From contig NZ_JAMRXH010000014.1 of NCBI RefSeq assembly GCF_023740735.1, positions 62,001 through 126,000 of the forward strand: a DNA stretch of 64,000 nucleotides, written 5' to 3'. The notes beneath the pieces are model-generated. The model was not told the origin of the DNA. It saw only the letters and a list, made by a program, of their open reading frames with translations, and ran no database searches. Positions 1 through 8,541 of this stretch are shown in pieces. Position numbers and translations under genes: made by a program. Each line of letters starts with the position of its first letter. Positions within the stretch are counted from its first letter, which is position 1. Source of the DNA: Nocardia sp. CDC159. Lineage in GTDB: Bacteria; Actinomycetota; Actinomycetes; Mycobacteriales; Mycobacteriaceae.

Positions 1-1
1 G

Positions 2-403
2 CTGGTGCTGGCGCTGGTCGTCACGGCCATGCGCCGGGCGAACGACAATCCGGCGCTGATGCTGGCGTTCAACGCGGTCTTCACACTGCTGGTCTCGCCG
101 ATCTCGTGGTCGCACCACTGGGTGTGGGTCGCACCGGCGATGCTGGCCGGGGTGGGCGCGGCCGCGCGGCGCACCGGGCGCTCGGCGCTGCTGTGGTACG
201 CGGTGGTCCTGGCCACCACGGTGGTATTCGTCATCGGGCCGCAGAACTGGGAGCCGGGCGACAACAATCGCGAATATTCCTGGACCCCTTGGCAACACCT
301 GATCGGTGACACCTACGTGTGGCTGAGCGTGCTGCTGGTGGCGCTGTTCGCCGTCGCCGCGCGGCGCTCGGCCGCTCCGAAACCCGTGGCGGCCCGGCCG
401 TGA
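2..403 (+). CDS. GT87/DUF2029-type membrane glycosyltransferase, C-terminal fragment
   Basis: This is the last ~133 codons of a gene that begins before the window. The visible part is a run of hydrophobic helices with an SWSHHWVW loop motif of the kind found in polyprenyl-phosphate-dependent (GT87/DUF2029) mannosyltransferases of actinobacteria, which act on the outer face of the membrane in lipoglycan or glycolipid assembly. The catalytic N-terminal Asp region is outside the window, so the donor and acceptor cannot be told. The stop codon overlaps the start of the following TetR gene (GTGA), so the two are probably translationally coupled. Confidence 0.7.
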   Translation: MVLALVVTAMRRANDNPALMLAFNAVFTLLVSPISWSHHWVWVAPAMLAGVGAAARRTGRSALLWYAVVLATTVVFVIGPQNWEPGDNNREYSWTPWQHLIGDTYVWLSVLLVALFAVAARRSAAPKPVAARP

Positions 404-1005
404 CCGAGGCCGAGATCTCCGATCGCCGCCTGCGACGCGGCGCGCGCTCGCGCCTGGCGATCACCCGGCGGGCGGTCGACATCGCCTCGGTCGACGGGCT
501 GGACGGGGTGAGCTTCGGGCGGCTGGCCGACGATCTGGGCATCAGCAAGGCAGGCATCCAAACCCTGTTCCGCACCAAGGAACAGCTGCAGCTGGCCACC
601 GTCGAGACCGCGCGCGCGGTGTTCGTCGAGGAGGTCGTGGACCCCGCCCGGGATGTTCCCGCGGGCCTGCCCCGGCTGCGCGCGCTGCTCGAGAACTGGA
701 TCTCCTACGTCGAGCGACCGGTCTTCCCGGGCGGCTGCTTCTGGACCGCCACCCTGGCCGAATTCGACAGTCGTCCCGGACCGGTGCGCGACGCGCTGGT
801 CCGGCAGCGCGGTTACTGGCGCGAGCTGCTCGCCCACGATCTGGAAAACGCCGTGGTGGCAGGCGAACTCACCGAGGTCGACCCCGAACTCGCCGCCTTC
901 CAACTCGACAGCATGCTCAACGCCGCCAATATCGCGCTGCGCCTGGGCGATTCGAACGGCGTCCGCCTGTTCCGCCGCGCCGCCGACGAGTTGCTTCGCC
1001 GATGA
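400..1005 (+). CDS. TetR family transcriptional regulator
   Basis: A 201-residue regulator. Residues ~15-60 form a TetR-type helix-turn-helix (LADDLGISKAGIQTLFRTKE is the recognition part); the rest is a helical ligand-binding domain of the type with a PGGCFW motif near residue 110, common in actinobacterial TetR proteins. I chose the GTG at 400 because it overlaps the stop of the glycosyltransferase as GTGA and places the HTH at the usual distance from the N-terminus; a longer open frame from 319 would lie inside the upstream gene. The ligand is unknown. Its 3' end overlaps the convergent cutinase gene by 89 bp. Confidence 0.85.
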   Translation: MTEAEISDRRLRRGARSRLAITRRAVDIASVDGLDGVSFGRLADDLGISKAGIQTLFRTKEQLQLATVETARAVFVEEVVDPARDVPAGLPRLRALLENWISYVERPVFPGGCFWTATLAEFDSRPGPVRDALVRQRGYWRELLAHDLENAVVAGELTEVDPELAAFQLDSMLNAANIALRLGDSNGVRLFRRAADELLRR

Positions 1006-2683
1006 GGAAGCGCTGGCGCGGGGTCCACACCCAGGCCAGCAGGTGGGTGGCCACGGCGGTGGCGATGAACAGCAGCAGCCACCGGAAGTACCGGTCCTGT
1101 TCGCGATCGGTCGTGATCGATCGCCACCACGCGATATCGCGATGGCCGGGCAGCGTGGCCGTCGCGCTCCCGGCTGCCGGCGGCGCGGCGCTGCCGGTAC
1201 CTTCCGCCGCACGCGGCGCGGGTGTCGAGAGCGGCTGTGCCATCGGCGGTTTCGCGGCCGGGGCGCCGTCGGTAGCGGCCGCGGGTAGCCGCGGGCCGGA
1301 CAGATCGCGGGCCAGGGCAGCGAACCACTCGGAGACGAACTGCACCGCCGAACGCTCACCGGCGGAGGCGAATACGTAGGCGCCGTGCTGGCGGCCGGTA
1401 TCCAGGTAGCGCGCCCAGATCTCCGGATCCAGCGCCGCGAGGGTGTCGTCGAGCAGCTGGGCGACCGCGTCGAACAGCTGCGTGAACAGATGGAACGCGG
1501 GGCCTTTCGGCACCGGGCGGCGCACCGCGGCCACGAATATGTCGGCGAGCCGGTGCAATCCGTCGAGCGGGTCGGCGGCGGCGGCGATGTAGGCGACCTC
1601 GTCCTGGGTCAGCATCGTGCCGGTGAGCGCGAGGACCGTATTGAGCGCGCTCGTCCCGAGCTTCAACAGGGTGCGCCGCGCCTGCGGATCCGCGGGTTGG
1701 GTTCGCGGATCGGACATTTCGGCGAGCCGCTGGCTCAGCGTCTTGCCCGACGACAGCGACAGCGTGCCCAGCGACTGCCCCGCCAGATCGCGATCGGCGA
1801 CCTCGACGGCCGTCTTGACCGCCGCGTCCTGCAGCGCCCGCAGAATGGAGTGGAACGCGGCCATCGGATCGGCCGGATCGAGATCGGCCTGCCCCGCGAT
1901 ATTGACGATCGTGCGCAGCATCGGCAGGTCCGCCGGTGCGTCGCAGGCGAGATCGCCCGGCATGCACAGCGATGCCACCCGGCCGCTCAGCGCGCCGAAA
2001 TCGGCGGCGATGTCCTGATCCGGGCCGATGCCGCCTCCGGCCAGTCGGGGTTGCGGAAATGGTTGCAGCCGTGCGACTTCCGCGCCGGCCGTGCCCGGCG
2101 CCGGGGCCGGTACCCGACGTCCCGGATCGCCCGGAAACAGCGGCGCCCCCGGCCGCCGCGTCGGATCGGCGATCAAGGCCACGGCCGCGACCCGGTCGGC
2201 GGGAATCTCCGCCCGGCCCTGACCGACCTCCTGCGCGAACATCGAAACCACATGCGCCCCTTGGGAATATCCCACCAGCGCCAATTCGCTTCCGGGGCAC
2301 TGCCGCGCCACCGCCGCCGCCATCTGCCGCAGATGATCCAGGCCGCCGGTCACCGACACCGAATAGGGCACCAGCCCGCCCGGCACCGCGCCGCCGAAGG
2401 CGGCCTCATAGGGCACATACGCCCGCGCCACCAGCCCGCGCGCCGTGCTCAGCACCGGCTCCAGCACCGCGGCCAACATCCCCGAATCCAGCGATACCGG
2501 CGCGTCCGGCGCCGACTGTCCCGTCCCCTGCACCGCGAGCACATACAACCCCGGACACCCCTGCGCGGGCACCGCGATCGCCTCCGGCTCGGCGCGACTC
2601 ACGCCCGCCGCCATTCCGATCGTCGGCACGACCAGCGCCGCGGCCGCCCCACGCCGGATCCCCGACACCCAACTCCTCGACAC
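917..2683 (-). CDS. Cutinase-family esterase with C-terminal membrane anchor
   Basis: The protein (588 aa) starts with a signal peptide (~1-31) followed by a cutinase alpha/beta hydrolase domain (~40-290). The nucleophile elbow is GYSQGAH (Ser140), and a cutinase-like C-x3-D-x2-C arrangement (Cys239, Asp243, Cys246) with His277 as candidate base supports an active triad. Typical cutinases are ~200-230 aa; this one carries ~300 extra residues, a Pro/Ala-rich linker, then one hydrophobic helix (~535-553) and a strongly basic tail, which suggests retention at the membrane rather than secretion. Likely substrates are esters of long-chain lipids. GTG start, preceded by GAGGGG. Its 3' end overlaps the TetR gene on the other strand. 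Confidence 0.8.
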   Translation of the reverse strand: MSRSWVSGIRRGAAAALVVPTIGMAAGVSRAEPEAIAVPAQGCPGLYVLAVQGTGQSAPDAPVSLDSGMLAAVLEPVLSTARGLVARAYVPYEAAFGGAVPGGLVPYSVSVTGGLDHLRQMAAAVARQCPGSELALVGYSQGAHVVSMFAQEVGQGRAEIPADRVAAVALIADPTRRPGAPLFPGDPGRRVPAPAPGTAGAEVARLQPFPQPRLAGGGIGPDQDIAADFGALSGRVASLCMPGDLACDAPADLPMLRTIVNIAGQADLDPADPMAAFHSILRALQDAAVKTAVEVADRDLAGQSLGTLSLSSGKTLSQRLAEMSDPRTQPADPQARRTLLKLGTSALNTVLALTGTMLTQDEVAYIAAAADPLDGLHRLADIFVAAVRRPVPKGPAFHLFTQLFDAVAQLLDDTLAALDPEIWARYLDTGRQHGAYVFASAGERSAVQFVSEWFAALARDLSGPRLPAAATDGAPAAKPPMAQPLSTPAPRAAEGTGSAAPPAAGSATATLPGHRDIAWWRSITTDREQDRYFRWLLLFIATAVATHLLAWVWTPRQRFLIGEATRRRRGGTGGRRSNRPGAARYWRR

Positions 2684-2792
2684 GAATAATCGACCCCTCG
2701 CAGCGCCTTACGCATCTCGACCATCGGTCACGAATCCGGTCCGGGGCGGACGAAGCTGGGCGGCTCGGAACCGCCCCCGAACCGGAGTCCGG

Positions 2793-2885
2793 TCAGAACA
2801 GCGCGGCGGCCAGGCCTCCCACACCGTCCACCAAAGACTCGACCACGCCACCGAGAAGGGCGACAACAGCTGTAAGAAGACCCAT
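2793..2885 (-). CDS. Putative 30-residue hydrophobic peptide
   Basis: A small frame encoding 30 residues, starting MGLLTAVVALLGG and ending GGLAAALF. It is preceded by GAGGAG nine bases before the ATG, a good ribosome-binding site. The peptide is almost wholly apolar with one Glu and one Asp, consistent with a single membrane helix or an amphipathic helix. It lies between the divergent GH1 gene and the cutinase gene and reads in the cutinase direction. No family is recognised. The call rests only on the ribosome-binding site and composition, so it may not be translated. Confidence 0.4.
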   Translation of the reverse strand: MGLLTAVVALLGGVVESLVDGVGGLAAALF

Positions 2886-2953
2886 GGCCAACTTCTCCTC
2901 GTAGTAGAACGGACATTTCATCAGGCAGCCTCGGCCGGAGCCGAGCGCCACCC

Positions 2954-4384
2954 ATGCATTCGGAGCGGGGTTCGTTCCGGATGGGATGGAAACCGAATCG
3001 CGCATGTCCCATGAAACCGGCATTGTTCGTTCCATCCGGCATTTGGTTGGCCGGGGCGCTGCGCAGCGCTATGGTCGTAGGTGTGAGCGCCGCCATACCC
3101 GCACAGGCCTCCGAACCGCCGAGCCGGGTCGATCCGCTGGGCAGTGATTTCCTCTGGGGCGTAGCAACTTCCGGATTCCAGAGCGAGGGGAACACCCCCG
3201 ACAGCAATTGGACCCGGTACATCACCGAATTCGGGCACGAGCCGATCGGGAACTCGATCGATTTCTACAACCGCTACCCGATGGATATCGCCGCGGCAGT
3301 GGCCTTGGGCATCAAGGTCTTTCGGCTCGGCCTCGAGTGGGCCCGGGTGCAGCCGCACCCGGAGCAGTGGGACGAGCACGGATTCGCCTTCTACGACCGG
3401 GTGATCGATCTCGTCGTCTCCTCCGGCATGCGCCCGATGATAACCCTGGACCACTGGGTGTATCCGGGCTGGCAGGCCGAGCGCGGCGGCTGGGCCGATC
3501 CGGGCATGGTCGAGAACTGGCTGGCGAACATGCGGCGGGTGGTCGACCGCTACGATTCGCGAAATCCACTGTGGGTGACCATCAACGAGCCGATCGCCTA
3601 TGTCGTGCAGGAGTTGAACCATCACACCCCACCCCTCGACGGCCCGGAGTGGGATCGGCGCTTCCACGAGATGGAGGACCGATTCGCCGAGGCGCACAAC
3701 CGGATCTACGACCACATCCACGCCAAGCGGGCCGACGCCCTGGTCACCAGCAATGTCGGCTTCGTCGCCAAATCCGACGCCAGCGTCAACGACCGCATGT
3801 TCGGACTCATCGCGGATCGGCTCGACTTCGTCTCCCTCGACTACTATTTCGGCGCCGAGACCGATGCCACCACCCGGCCCCGCCCGCGCTCCCAGGTGGC
3901 GGCCGCCCCCACCGGCCTGTGGGACCTGCCGCTGCAGGCGGAGGGCATCTACTACGCCATCCGGCGCTACGCGCGCAAGTTCCCCGGCAAGAAGATCTAC
4001 ATCGCCGAGAACGGCATGGCCACCGAGAACGGCCGCCCCCGCCCCGACGACTACGGCCGTGCCGACTATCTGCGCGACGTCGTCTACTGGCTGCAGCGTG
4101 CCCGCATGGCGGGCTTCGACGTCATCGGCTACAACTACTGGAGCCTCACCGACAACTACGAATGGGGTTCCTACGCACCGCGTTTCGGCCTGTACCGGGT
4201 CGACGTCACCACCGACCGCACCCTGACTCGCAGGGCCACCGACGCCGTCGGGGCCTACGCCGAGATCATCGAGCGGGGCGGCGTGCCCGCGGACTACCTC
4301 CCGACGCGCCCACCGGTACCGCACTCCCAGGTCGATCCTCCCAGTAGCTACGAGGATCCGGTTACGCTACCGCAGCGTTCCTGA
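2954..4384 (+). CDS. Secreted glycoside hydrolase family 1 (beta-glycosidase)
   Basis: A 476-residue GH1 retaining beta-glycosidase. Acid/base Glu212 sits in TINEP and nucleophile Glu352 in YIAENG; the C-terminal NYWSLTDNYEW segment is the usual aglycone/sugar-binding wall. Most GH1 enzymes are cytoplasmic, but here the N-terminus contains a hydrophobic stretch ending AIPAQA-S (~residues 27-52), so export is predicted. Three in-frame ATGs (2954, 2981, 3011) are possible; the one at 3011 gives the most compact signal peptide, but no start has a convincing ribosome-binding site, so the longest is reported. The substrate cannot be deduced. Confidence 0.85.
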   Translation: MHSERGSFRMGWKPNRACPMKPALFVPSGIWLAGALRSAMVVGVSAAIPAQASEPPSRVDPLGSDFLWGVATSGFQSEGNTPDSNWTRYITEFGHEPIGNSIDFYNRYPMDIAAAVALGIKVFRLGLEWARVQPHPEQWDEHGFAFYDRVIDLVVSSGMRPMITLDHWVYPGWQAERGGWADPGMVENWLANMRRVVDRYDSRNPLWVTINEPIAYVVQELNHHTPPLDGPEWDRRFHEMEDRFAEAHNRIYDHIHAKRADALVTSNVGFVAKSDASVNDRMFGLIADRLDFVSLDYYFGAETDATTRPRPRSQVAAAPTGLWDLPLQAEGIYYAIRRYARKFPGKKIYIAENGMATENGRPRPDDYGRADYLRDVVYWLQRARMAGFDVIGYNYWSLTDNYEWGSYAPRFGLYRVDVTTDRTLTRRATDAVGAYAEIIERGGVPADYLPTRPPVPHSQVDPPSSYEDPVTLPQRS

Positions 4385-4464
4385 TCGACGCGGGCTCGCT
4401 CGACGGCCTGCCGTGATGTTCTGCTCGTCGAATCACCCACCACCGAGTTGTCGAAGGCAGGGCT

Positions 4465-5511
4465 GTGCGTCGTACCCGATTCGAATCGATCGGCCGCTAC
4501 ACCCCCGAGACCGTGGTCTCCACGAAGGAACTGATCTCGCGGCTGCGCATCCGCGGATTCCCTCCGCTGGAACGCCTGTCCGGCGTGCGGAATCGGCGCG
4601 TCTACGATTCCCGTCCGGACCATTACGAATCGTCGTTCGTGCTGGCGCGGCGCGCCATGGAGGACTGTCTGCGGCATTCGGACTACGCCGCCGACGAATT
4701 GGACATCATCATCTCGGCCTCCATCACGCGAACGACCGGCCCCGGAATCCACTCCGCGGCACCGGCCTTCGCGCTGATGCTGGGAAATGCGATCGGCGCC
4801 AACAAGGCCCGGCATTTCGATGTCTGCAATGCCTCCGCGGGCATGATGACCGGTGTGCTGGTCCTGGACCGCATGATCAAGGCGGGCATCGTCCGCAACG
4901 GCATGGTGGTCAGCGGCGAGCAGCTCACGATCATCACCGAGACCGCGGTGCGAGAAATAAAGTCCCGCCACGATTCCCAGCTGGCGGCGCTGACCGTCGG
5001 GGATGCCGGAATGGCCGTGATAATCGACGACCGCGGCGACGATGACGACGAGATTCACTACATCGAACTGATGACCATGGCGGCCGGGGCGGATATCTGC
5101 ATCGGCATGCCCAGCGACCGGACCAATGGCATCGCGCTCTACACCGACACCCGCGCGATGCAGAACGACGCGGTCTATCAGCAGGTGATCGACCGATTGG
5201 TGGCCTTCGCGCAGACGTCCGGGCGCACCGCGCGCGGCGAGGGTTTCGACTTCTGCATCTACCACCAGTTCAGCGCTCCGGCGATCGCCTACATCCACCG
5301 CCTGGCCCGCAAGGCCTTCGGAACTCGACCGAAGGTACTCAATATCCTGCACGAGTACGGCAATACGGCATCGACGTCACATTTCCTCGTGCTGCACGAA
5401 CATCTGCGGCAACAGCGGATCCCGAAGGGCTCGAAGATCCTGATGCTTCCGCAGGCGTCCGGCGTCGTCGGTGGGTTCTGCGCCGCCACCATCTCCCGTC
5501 TGGAGGTTTGA
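4465..5511 (+). CDS. Beta-ketoacyl-ACP synthase III-like condensing enzyme
   Basis: A 348-residue thiolase-fold enzyme of the KAS III (FabH-like) group. The triad is present: Cys121 in FDVCNASAGM, His267 in YHQFSAP, Asn300 in EYGNTASTS. Such enzymes condense a CoA- or ACP-bound starter with malonyl-ACP, or transfer acyl groups. It is followed at once by a second, degenerate KAS III-like gene, so the two probably work as a heterodimer rather than as the housekeeping FabH. GTG start at 4465. The sequence is well diverged from FabH (for example KELISRLRI at the N-terminus), which suggests specialised lipid or metabolite synthesis. Confidence 0.85.
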   Translation: MRRTRFESIGRYTPETVVSTKELISRLRIRGFPPLERLSGVRNRRVYDSRPDHYESSFVLARRAMEDCLRHSDYAADELDIIISASITRTTGPGIHSAAPAFALMLGNAIGANKARHFDVCNASAGMMTGVLVLDRMIKAGIVRNGMVVSGEQLTIITETAVREIKSRHDSQLAALTVGDAGMAVIIDDRGDDDDEIHYIELMTMAAGADICIGMPSDRTNGIALYTDTRAMQNDAVYQQVIDRLVAFAQTSGRTARGEGFDFCIYHQFSAPAIAYIHRLARKAFGTRPKVLNILHEYGNTASTSHFLVLHEHLRQQRIPKGSKILMLPQASGVVGGFCAATISRLEV

Positions 5512-5513
5512 TC

Positions 5514-6416
5514 GTGCCCACGTCGATCCTGGCGGCCGCGGTGAACACCGATTCGGATACCGCGAGCTACCTCGAGGTCGCCGCCCGTGCCGCCCGAGAG
5601 TGCTTGCGGCGCGCCGGAATCGATGTGTCCGCGGTAGGCATGCTGGTGAGCTCGGGAGTCTTCCGCGACGACAACGCCAGCGAACCCGCGGCGGCCGCGC
5701 TGATCCAGCAGCGCCTCGGACTCGGGCTGGCATATGCGCCCGGGCAGATCCCGGTCTTCTCCTTCGACCTGCAGCACGGCGCCATCGGCCTGCTGCATGC
5801 CATGACCGTCGCCGAATGCTTTCTGGTGACCGGAGATGTGCGCTACGTCCTACTGGTGGCGGGGGATGTGCGGCCGCCGCTGGCCCGCGTCGTCGACGGC
5901 TACCCGCCGACCTTCGGCGGCGCGGCCATGCTGCTCGGAAATTCCTCCAGCACAGCGGGTTTCGGCAGTCTGCACACCGTCGACCCCACCGGACCGGTGC
6001 GGCCGTCGAGCTGGCTGCCACTCGACGCGGTCGGATCGGACGGCCGTGCCCACGGGCGAATGCGACCCACCGGAGACGCCCTCGACGAGGCCGTCACCGC
6101 CGTCGAGCGCTGCATGACCGAACAGGGCCTCTCACCCGAGGATTTCCGGCGCGGGCGAGCCGTCCTGCTCTCCCCCACCCATACCCCCGATTTCGTTGTG
6201 CGCCTGGCTGATACGCTCGAGTTGACCCGGTCGGCCGTCATCGGGGCACCCGCACCGGATCGTCCGTATTCGGCGGCACCGGTACATGCCTACGTGCACG
6301 CCGAGCGCCGGGGCTGCCTGGAGGCGGCTCACACGATTCTGTTCCTGGGCGCGTACGACCATTCGGCGGCCTGCCTGGCCTACCGCCGGGAAGCCACCAG
6401 TTCCACCGTCCCATGA
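5514..6416 (+). CDS. Degenerate KAS III-like partner protein
   Basis: A 300-residue thiolase-fold protein. The segment FSFDLQHGAIGLLHAM matches the KAS III active-site strand, but the position normally held by the catalytic Cys is Ala (~residue 90). The C-terminal LFLGAYDHSAACL strand is typical of the family. I place the start at GTG 5514, seven bases after TGGAGG (5501-5506); a TTG at 5508 is the alternative. It lies 2 bp after the upstream synthase gene. Without the Cys it should not form an acyl-enzyme, so a structural or gating subunit is inferred, as in PqsB/PqsC-like pairs. Its last 179 bp overlap the convergent MMPL gene. Confidence 0.7.
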   Translation: MPTSILAAAVNTDSDTASYLEVAARAARECLRRAGIDVSAVGMLVSSGVFRDDNASEPAAAALIQQRLGLGLAYAPGQIPVFSFDLQHGAIGLLHAMTVAECFLVTGDVRYVLLVAGDVRPPLARVVDGYPPTFGGAAMLLGNSSSTAGFGSLHTVDPTGPVRPSSWLPLDAVGSDGRAHGRMRPTGDALDEAVTAVERCMTEQGLSPEDFRRGRAVLLSPTHTPDFVVRLADTLELTRSAVIGAPAPDRPYSAAPVHAYVHAERRGCLEAAHTILFLGAYDHSAACLAYRREATSSTVP

Positions 6417-8523
6417 TCTGCATGAGCGCGGGAACCAGCACGAGCCGGATGAGAGTGGCATCGATGATCAGCGCGACCGCGACAGCGAATCCGAATTCGC
6501 GCAGACCGTTGATACTCGACACGAGCAGGCTCCCGTAGCCCACGGCCAGGATCGCCGCGGCCAGTGAGATCGGCCGGGCGGTGCTGCGCAACCCGATCAC
6601 GACCGACCGCCGATTGTCCCCCGTGCGCAGATACTCCTCCTGGATCCGACGCACCAGGAACAGTTCGTAATCCGTCGACAACCCGAACAGCATGACGAAG
6701 GCGATCAACGGCACTTGCGGCCAGATCGGATGTCCGTCGCGCTGAAACACCAGAACGGTCAACCCGTAGGACGCACCGGTCGCCAACAGGCTCATGAGGA
6801 TCGCCTTCAACGGCAGCACCAGGCTGCGCAGCACGGCGACCAGCAGCACGAACAGCAGCGCGAGCACACATCCAATCACCCACCACAGCTTGGCGGCGGT
6901 TTCGGCGAGAATGTCGGCCACATGCGCCCCCGGCCCACCGACGAGGACCGCTACACCGGGCGGTGCGGCGGCGGGCACGATCCGATCTCGTATGCGCCAC
7001 ACGAGATCTCCCACCTCGGGTGTGTCGATGGCGTGCCTCGAGAGGACGAGCAGTGCCGTGAGCCGATCGCCGTTGTCGATCGAGGTGACCGCCGCGACGG
7101 CCGGGTCGGCGCGCAGGGCATCCGCGAGCACCCGGGTGTCGGGCAGGGGCTGCCCTTCGGGTTGTTCGAGGGCGACGAACACCGATCCGGTCGTCCCGGG
7201 CACGTCGCGCTCGCCGATGGTGAAGCCGGTGTGATAGGCGGTTCCGGCCAGGGCCCCGCGTTCCAGGTCGATCCCCGTCCGCATCGAGCCGGTCGGGAGG
7301 GCGGCACAGAGCAGCAGGGCCGTCACGGCAATGGCGTACGGCCATGGCTGGCGCATCAGATGTTCCGCCCACCGCGTGAGCCGCCGCGATTCGTCGTCCG
7401 CCACCGGCCGCGAGCGGCCCGGCCCCCGCCACTCGAGCGCCGGGCCGAGTGCGCAGAGCAATGCGGGCAGCAGCGTGAGCGAGGCGATCGCCACGACGAC
7501 GACCACCGCCATGCACCCGATCGCCACCTGTAGGAAGACATGCCATCGAACCAGGAACAGCGTCACATACGCCGACATCAGGATGAGCGCCGAATACAGC
7601 ACCGTCCGCCCGGCGGTCGCGCTCGCCGTCGCGATCGCCCGCAATGGCTCCGCCCCGCCCACCAGCTCCTCGCGGAACCGGTTCATCACGAACAGCGCGT
7701 AATCGATTCCAATGCCGAGCCCCAGCGCGTTCACCCCGACCAGCAGCATCCCGTCGATGGTGAAAATCCTCGTGGACGCGGCGAACAGGCCGAGCGTGGT
7801 GATCACCGACGCCACGGCGACGACCACCGGCACCATCGCCGCGACCGGCCTGCGCAATCCCCACCACAACACCGCTACCGCCAGCGGCAACGCGACGAGC
7901 TCGATCCGCATCAGATCGCGAATCTCGACCTCCTGCACCAACTCCCCGAAGGCCGAGATCCCCACCAGATACGCCCGCACCTCACCCCCGGACGCCCGCC
8001 GGGCCGCCCGATCCGCGGCCTCCTGCAGCGCGGGCGCAAGCTCCTGCCGGGCTCGATCCTCACCGGTCGTGCCGACGTACACGTAGGCCGTGTGCTCGTC
8101 GTGGAACAGCGGGCGCAACGGCTCGAAGGTCTCGGGCAGCGAAATCTCCCGCCCGGGATCCCCCGCGACAGGTAACAGCAGCACACCGGAGACCGCCCGC
8201 TCGTCCGCGAGCGCGTCCATGCCCGCATCGATCGCTTTGCGGAACGACGGATCCGACGCCTTACGAGCGTCCGAATGCAGCACGGCGATCATCGGCTCGT
8301 CCCCGAGGGTCGGCAGCCCGTCGGCCAGCATCCGGCTCACGAGCCGCGATTCGGACCCGGTGACCTCGATCGGCGGAGCCAGCAGCGACCCCAGCAGATG
8401 CGGCAATCCGATCAGCCCGGCCACCACGGCGATGAGCCATCCCGCGAAGACTCGGCGGCGATGGCGGGCCATGAAAACGGCCAGCCGGGGCAGGACGCCC
8501 CGGCTGCCATCGGTGCGCGGCAT
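6238..8523 (-). CDS. MMPL/RND-family lipid transporter
   Basis: A 761-residue transporter of the MMPL type: one N-terminal helix, an exported loop, five helices, a second loop and five more helices. Each half carries the proton-relay Asp-Tyr motif (GIGIDYALFVMNRF and GLSTDYELFLVRR). MMPL proteins export lipids and other hydrophobic molecules across the plasma membrane using the proton gradient. It follows the small secreted-protein gene by 18 bp, so the two form an operon. The last ~45 residues are polar, Pro/Arg-rich and lie antisense to the end of the KAS III-like partner gene. Export of a product of the neighbouring KAS pair is possible but unproven. Confidence 0.88.
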   Translation of the reverse strand: MPRTDGSRGVLPRLAVFMARHRRRVFAGWLIAVVAGLIGLPHLLGSLLAPPIEVTGSESRLVSRMLADGLPTLGDEPMIAVLHSDARKASDPSFRKAIDAGMDALADERAVSGVLLLPVAGDPGREISLPETFEPLRPLFHDEHTAYVYVGTTGEDRARQELAPALQEAADRAARRASGGEVRAYLVGISAFGELVQEVEIRDLMRIELVALPLAVAVLWWGLRRPVAAMVPVVVAVASVITTLGLFAASTRIFTIDGMLLVGVNALGLGIGIDYALFVMNRFREELVGGAEPLRAIATASATAGRTVLYSALILMSAYVTLFLVRWHVFLQVAIGCMAVVVVVAIASLTLLPALLCALGPALEWRGPGRSRPVADDESRRLTRWAEHLMRQPWPYAIAVTALLLCAALPTGSMRTGIDLERGALAGTAYHTGFTIGERDVPGTTGSVFVALEQPEGQPLPDTRVLADALRADPAVAAVTSIDNGDRLTALLVLSRHAIDTPEVGDLVWRIRDRIVPAAAPPGVAVLVGGPGAHVADILAETAAKLWWVIGCVLALLFVLLVAVLRSLVLPLKAILMSLLATGASYGLTVLVFQRDGHPIWPQVPLIAFVMLFGLSTDYELFLVRRIQEEYLRTGDNRRSVVIGLRSTARPISLAAAILAVGYGSLLVSSINGLREFGFAVAVALIIDATLIRLVLVPALMQIMGRWNWWLPGGRPGRPPNGRTRPGTESCEPPPGSPGARRARRHVPVPPNTDDPVRVPR

Positions 8524-8541
8524 GCCCGAAAGTCCCCGCGA

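Noticed and set aside
3438..3449. TGATAACCCTGG matching half of the island palindrome
   Set aside because: It lies inside the coding sequence of the GH1 gene, lacks the second arm and reads as conserved protein residues; a chance match.
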